A stretch of 64,000 nucleotides of DNA, taken from contig CM061138.1 of NCBI GenBank assembly GCA_030789695.1, positions 12,286,214 through 12,350,213 of the forward strand, written 5' to 3'. Source of the stretch: Scilla litardierei. Lineage: Eukaryota > Streptophyta > Magnoliopsida > Asparagales > Asparagaceae. The notes under the pieces are model-generated. The model saw only the letters and a program-made list of their open reading frames with translations, was not told the origin of the DNA and made no database searches. This document shows, piece by piece, positions 62,582 to 64,000 of the stretch (position 1 is the stretch's first letter; each line of letters opens with the position of its first letter). Both the position numbers and the translations under genes were made by a program.

Positions 62582-63237
62582 CTCCTGGGGGCGCGTGACC
62601 CCCAAGGCACAGAAGGGGGGCGCTCGGCCTCCCAAGTGGCTCCTGAGGGCGCATCAACCCCCGGGCATGGGTGGGGGTTGCAACAGCCCCCTGGAGCTGG
62701 TTCAGGTGTTCGACGTGGTCCGACGCTTTCCCATTTCGTAACCGAGCACCCTGAAGATCATCCTCAAGGACCATCGACGCTGGCGAACCGTTCAGGAAGG
62801 GGGGCCTCCAGTGGGAGCTCTATGGTGTCATTAAGCAGAGATTTCCTGATTTCCACCTTGAGGACAAGGTGGTTCTTTTAGGGGGAAGTAATGATGAGAT
62901 CATTACGTATCAGCGGAGGAGAGACGCAAGGCGAGATCAGCGGAGCAAAATTAGTCGTCGGTCATTTTTGGAAGGTTTTGGGCTGTTTTAGTAATTTTCC
63001 TTATATGACCAGATCTGCTCCTATATATGCTTAGGGCAGCCGTCATTTGTTCTTATGCAAATTTTGAGTGATAAACCTCAATTTCAGAGTGGTAGTTCTT
63101 AGATCTAGTGAGAGTTAGTAGTTAGTCGTAGATCTATTGTGGAAAGTCGGCTTCCTCTCGAAAGGGGTCGTTTATCTTCTATTTCCTTTGATTCCAATAA
63201 AAATTCCCAAATTTCAGCCCTAAATCCTATCATCCAT

Positions 63238-64000
63238 GCAGTCCTAACATGGTTAGGCGTATACTATGAATTCTAGGATACATATATTATATATTTTTCA
63301 TGTTGGCCCACCGTGTCATGGGCCAACCTGACCCTATGTTAGATCATGAGTTTGTTTTTGTTTTTTATTTTAGTTTATGGACATTCCAGTTCATGAATTT
63401 GATTTTAACTCTGGACTTGTTCCTCGTAAAACATGTATGTTGATATCATATTTTAATTTTTGTCTTTTAGCAATGTGGAGGTCGATATCTGAATTTTTTT
63501 ATTTTGGGTTAATTTTTCCTTTTAGCAACTTGGAGTCGTCGTTTGATTTGTAGGTCCAAACGATCTTATTACGTGTCATGAAATGTAATCGATGTTGCCA
63601 TCTGAAAGAAATGACCAAGTATTTGAGTCGTGCATGAGGAGACTACTTAGCCATGTTGAAAGAGAAAACTAAGTCGTCTTGAAGAAGTTGGCAAGGTAAT
63701 TATGTTGGGAACACATTAGCCGTGTCCAAAGAGATTGCCAAGTGTCAAGAGCTTATGTACGTCTAGCCAACATTGAGTTGCCCAGACAATTATGTTGGGA
63801 ACAAATTAGCCAAGTCCAAAGAGATGGCATGTCAAGAGCTTAAGTACTTCTTGCCAGCGCAAAGGAGTTGCCCAGGAAGAATTTTTAATGAATTTTTTTA
63901 AAAAATTAAAATTTTTAAATTTTTATTACTTTTATTATAATAGAAAAGCCCGGGCCGTGGGCCGGGCTTCCCAGAGCTGGCCTCTTCCCGGGCCAGGCCG
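63238..64000. other. Right end of the window, repeats only
   Basis: A direct repeat of about 95 bp (AATTATGTTGGGAACA at about 63698 and 63791; CAAAGAGAT, TGTCAAGAGCTTA following). The last 60 bp are GC-rich with a GCCCGGGCC/GGGCCGGGC dyad and may be the start of another element. No ITPA exon is recognised. Confidence 0.5.

Larger units (their letters stand above)
57954..63232 (+). mobile_element. Internally deleted Reina-type LTR element B, with A2 nested in its 5' LTR
   Basis: Perfect TCCAT duplication (57949-57953 and 63233-63237). The 5' LTR is 57954-57985 plus 61665-62008, and the 3' LTR is 62892-63232, TGATGAGATC to CCTATCA/CCTACCA. The PBS TGGTATCAAAGC is at 62012 and the PPT TTTTAGGGGGAAGTAA ends at 62891. 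The 883-bp interior joins a gag N-terminal frame to a GC-rich spacer and the last residues of a chromovirus polyprotein (FPDFHLEDKVVLLGG, about 62837-62882). Pro, RT and integrase are gone. Confidence 0.88.

Noticed and set aside
62184..62774. 196-codon minus-strand frame
   Set aside because: Antisense to the element B gag frame and its GC-rich spacer; no homology.
50851..64000. Search for the terminal ITPA exon or exons
   Set aside because: No sequence encoding a G(K)I.PARG, FGWDP or SHR motif with splice sites was found, so none is annotated.

Overview
This is nuclear DNA of a seed plant, most likely a flowering plant. The one host gene is interrupted by spliceosomal introns and matches plant inosine triphosphate pyrophosphatase. 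Nearly everything else is plant-type transposable elements: Tekay/Del and Reina chromoviruses, Ty1/copia remnants, an RTE-type LINE, and autonomous and non-autonomous hAT elements. I cannot name the species. The 27-kb TE-filled intron points to a genome with strong intron expansion.

Layout. 1-5839: AT-rich sequence, an old Tekay-like LTR (about 663-3500) carrying a fold-back MITE, and a long-inverted-repeat element (4476-5489). 5840-15520: a near-complete minus-strand Tekay chromovirus (LTRs, gag, pro, RT, RNase H, integrase, chromodomain) with three in-frame stops and a probable 91-bp intron at the gag/pro boundary. 16149-22468: a non-coding LTR retrotransposon (here N1, minus strand) inserted 252 bp upstream of the host start codon. 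22721-50850: ITPA exons 1-6. Intron 1 is 27.1 kb and holds a split hAT remnant, an internally deleted LTR element (A1), a 6.2-kb hAT, an RTE LINE, copia fragments, a second non-coding LTR element (N2, plus strand), a non-autonomous hAT, and a fragment of an RNA polymerase of the mitochondrial linear plasmid type. Exon 4 is only 10 nt long. 50851-64000: further non-autonomous hATs, then two nested deleted Reina-type LTR elements, one of which carries an inverted gag-pro-RT block. The last ITPA exon or exons are not in the window.

The most unusual signal is in N1 and N2. Each is about 6.3 kb with tiny LTRs (114 and 130 bp). The LTR pair of each element is identical, the target duplications are perfect, and the PBS and PPT are shared, so both moved recently. 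Yet neither encodes a recognisable protein. Their interiors are studded with small hairpins that keep a five-base loop (CNGAA in the element's sense strand) closed by C:G, while the stems differ from site to site and remain self-complementary. Two tandem arrays in N1, a 19-bp array and a roughly 24-bp GC-rich array, are amplified versions of the same design. I know of no named element class that this describes.

Functionally, the only host gene is ITPA (removal of ITP, dITP and XTP from nucleotide pools). Everything else is mobile DNA at different ages. Autonomous-type families (Tekay, Reina, hAT) sit beside deleted or non-coding relatives that would have to borrow their enzymes.
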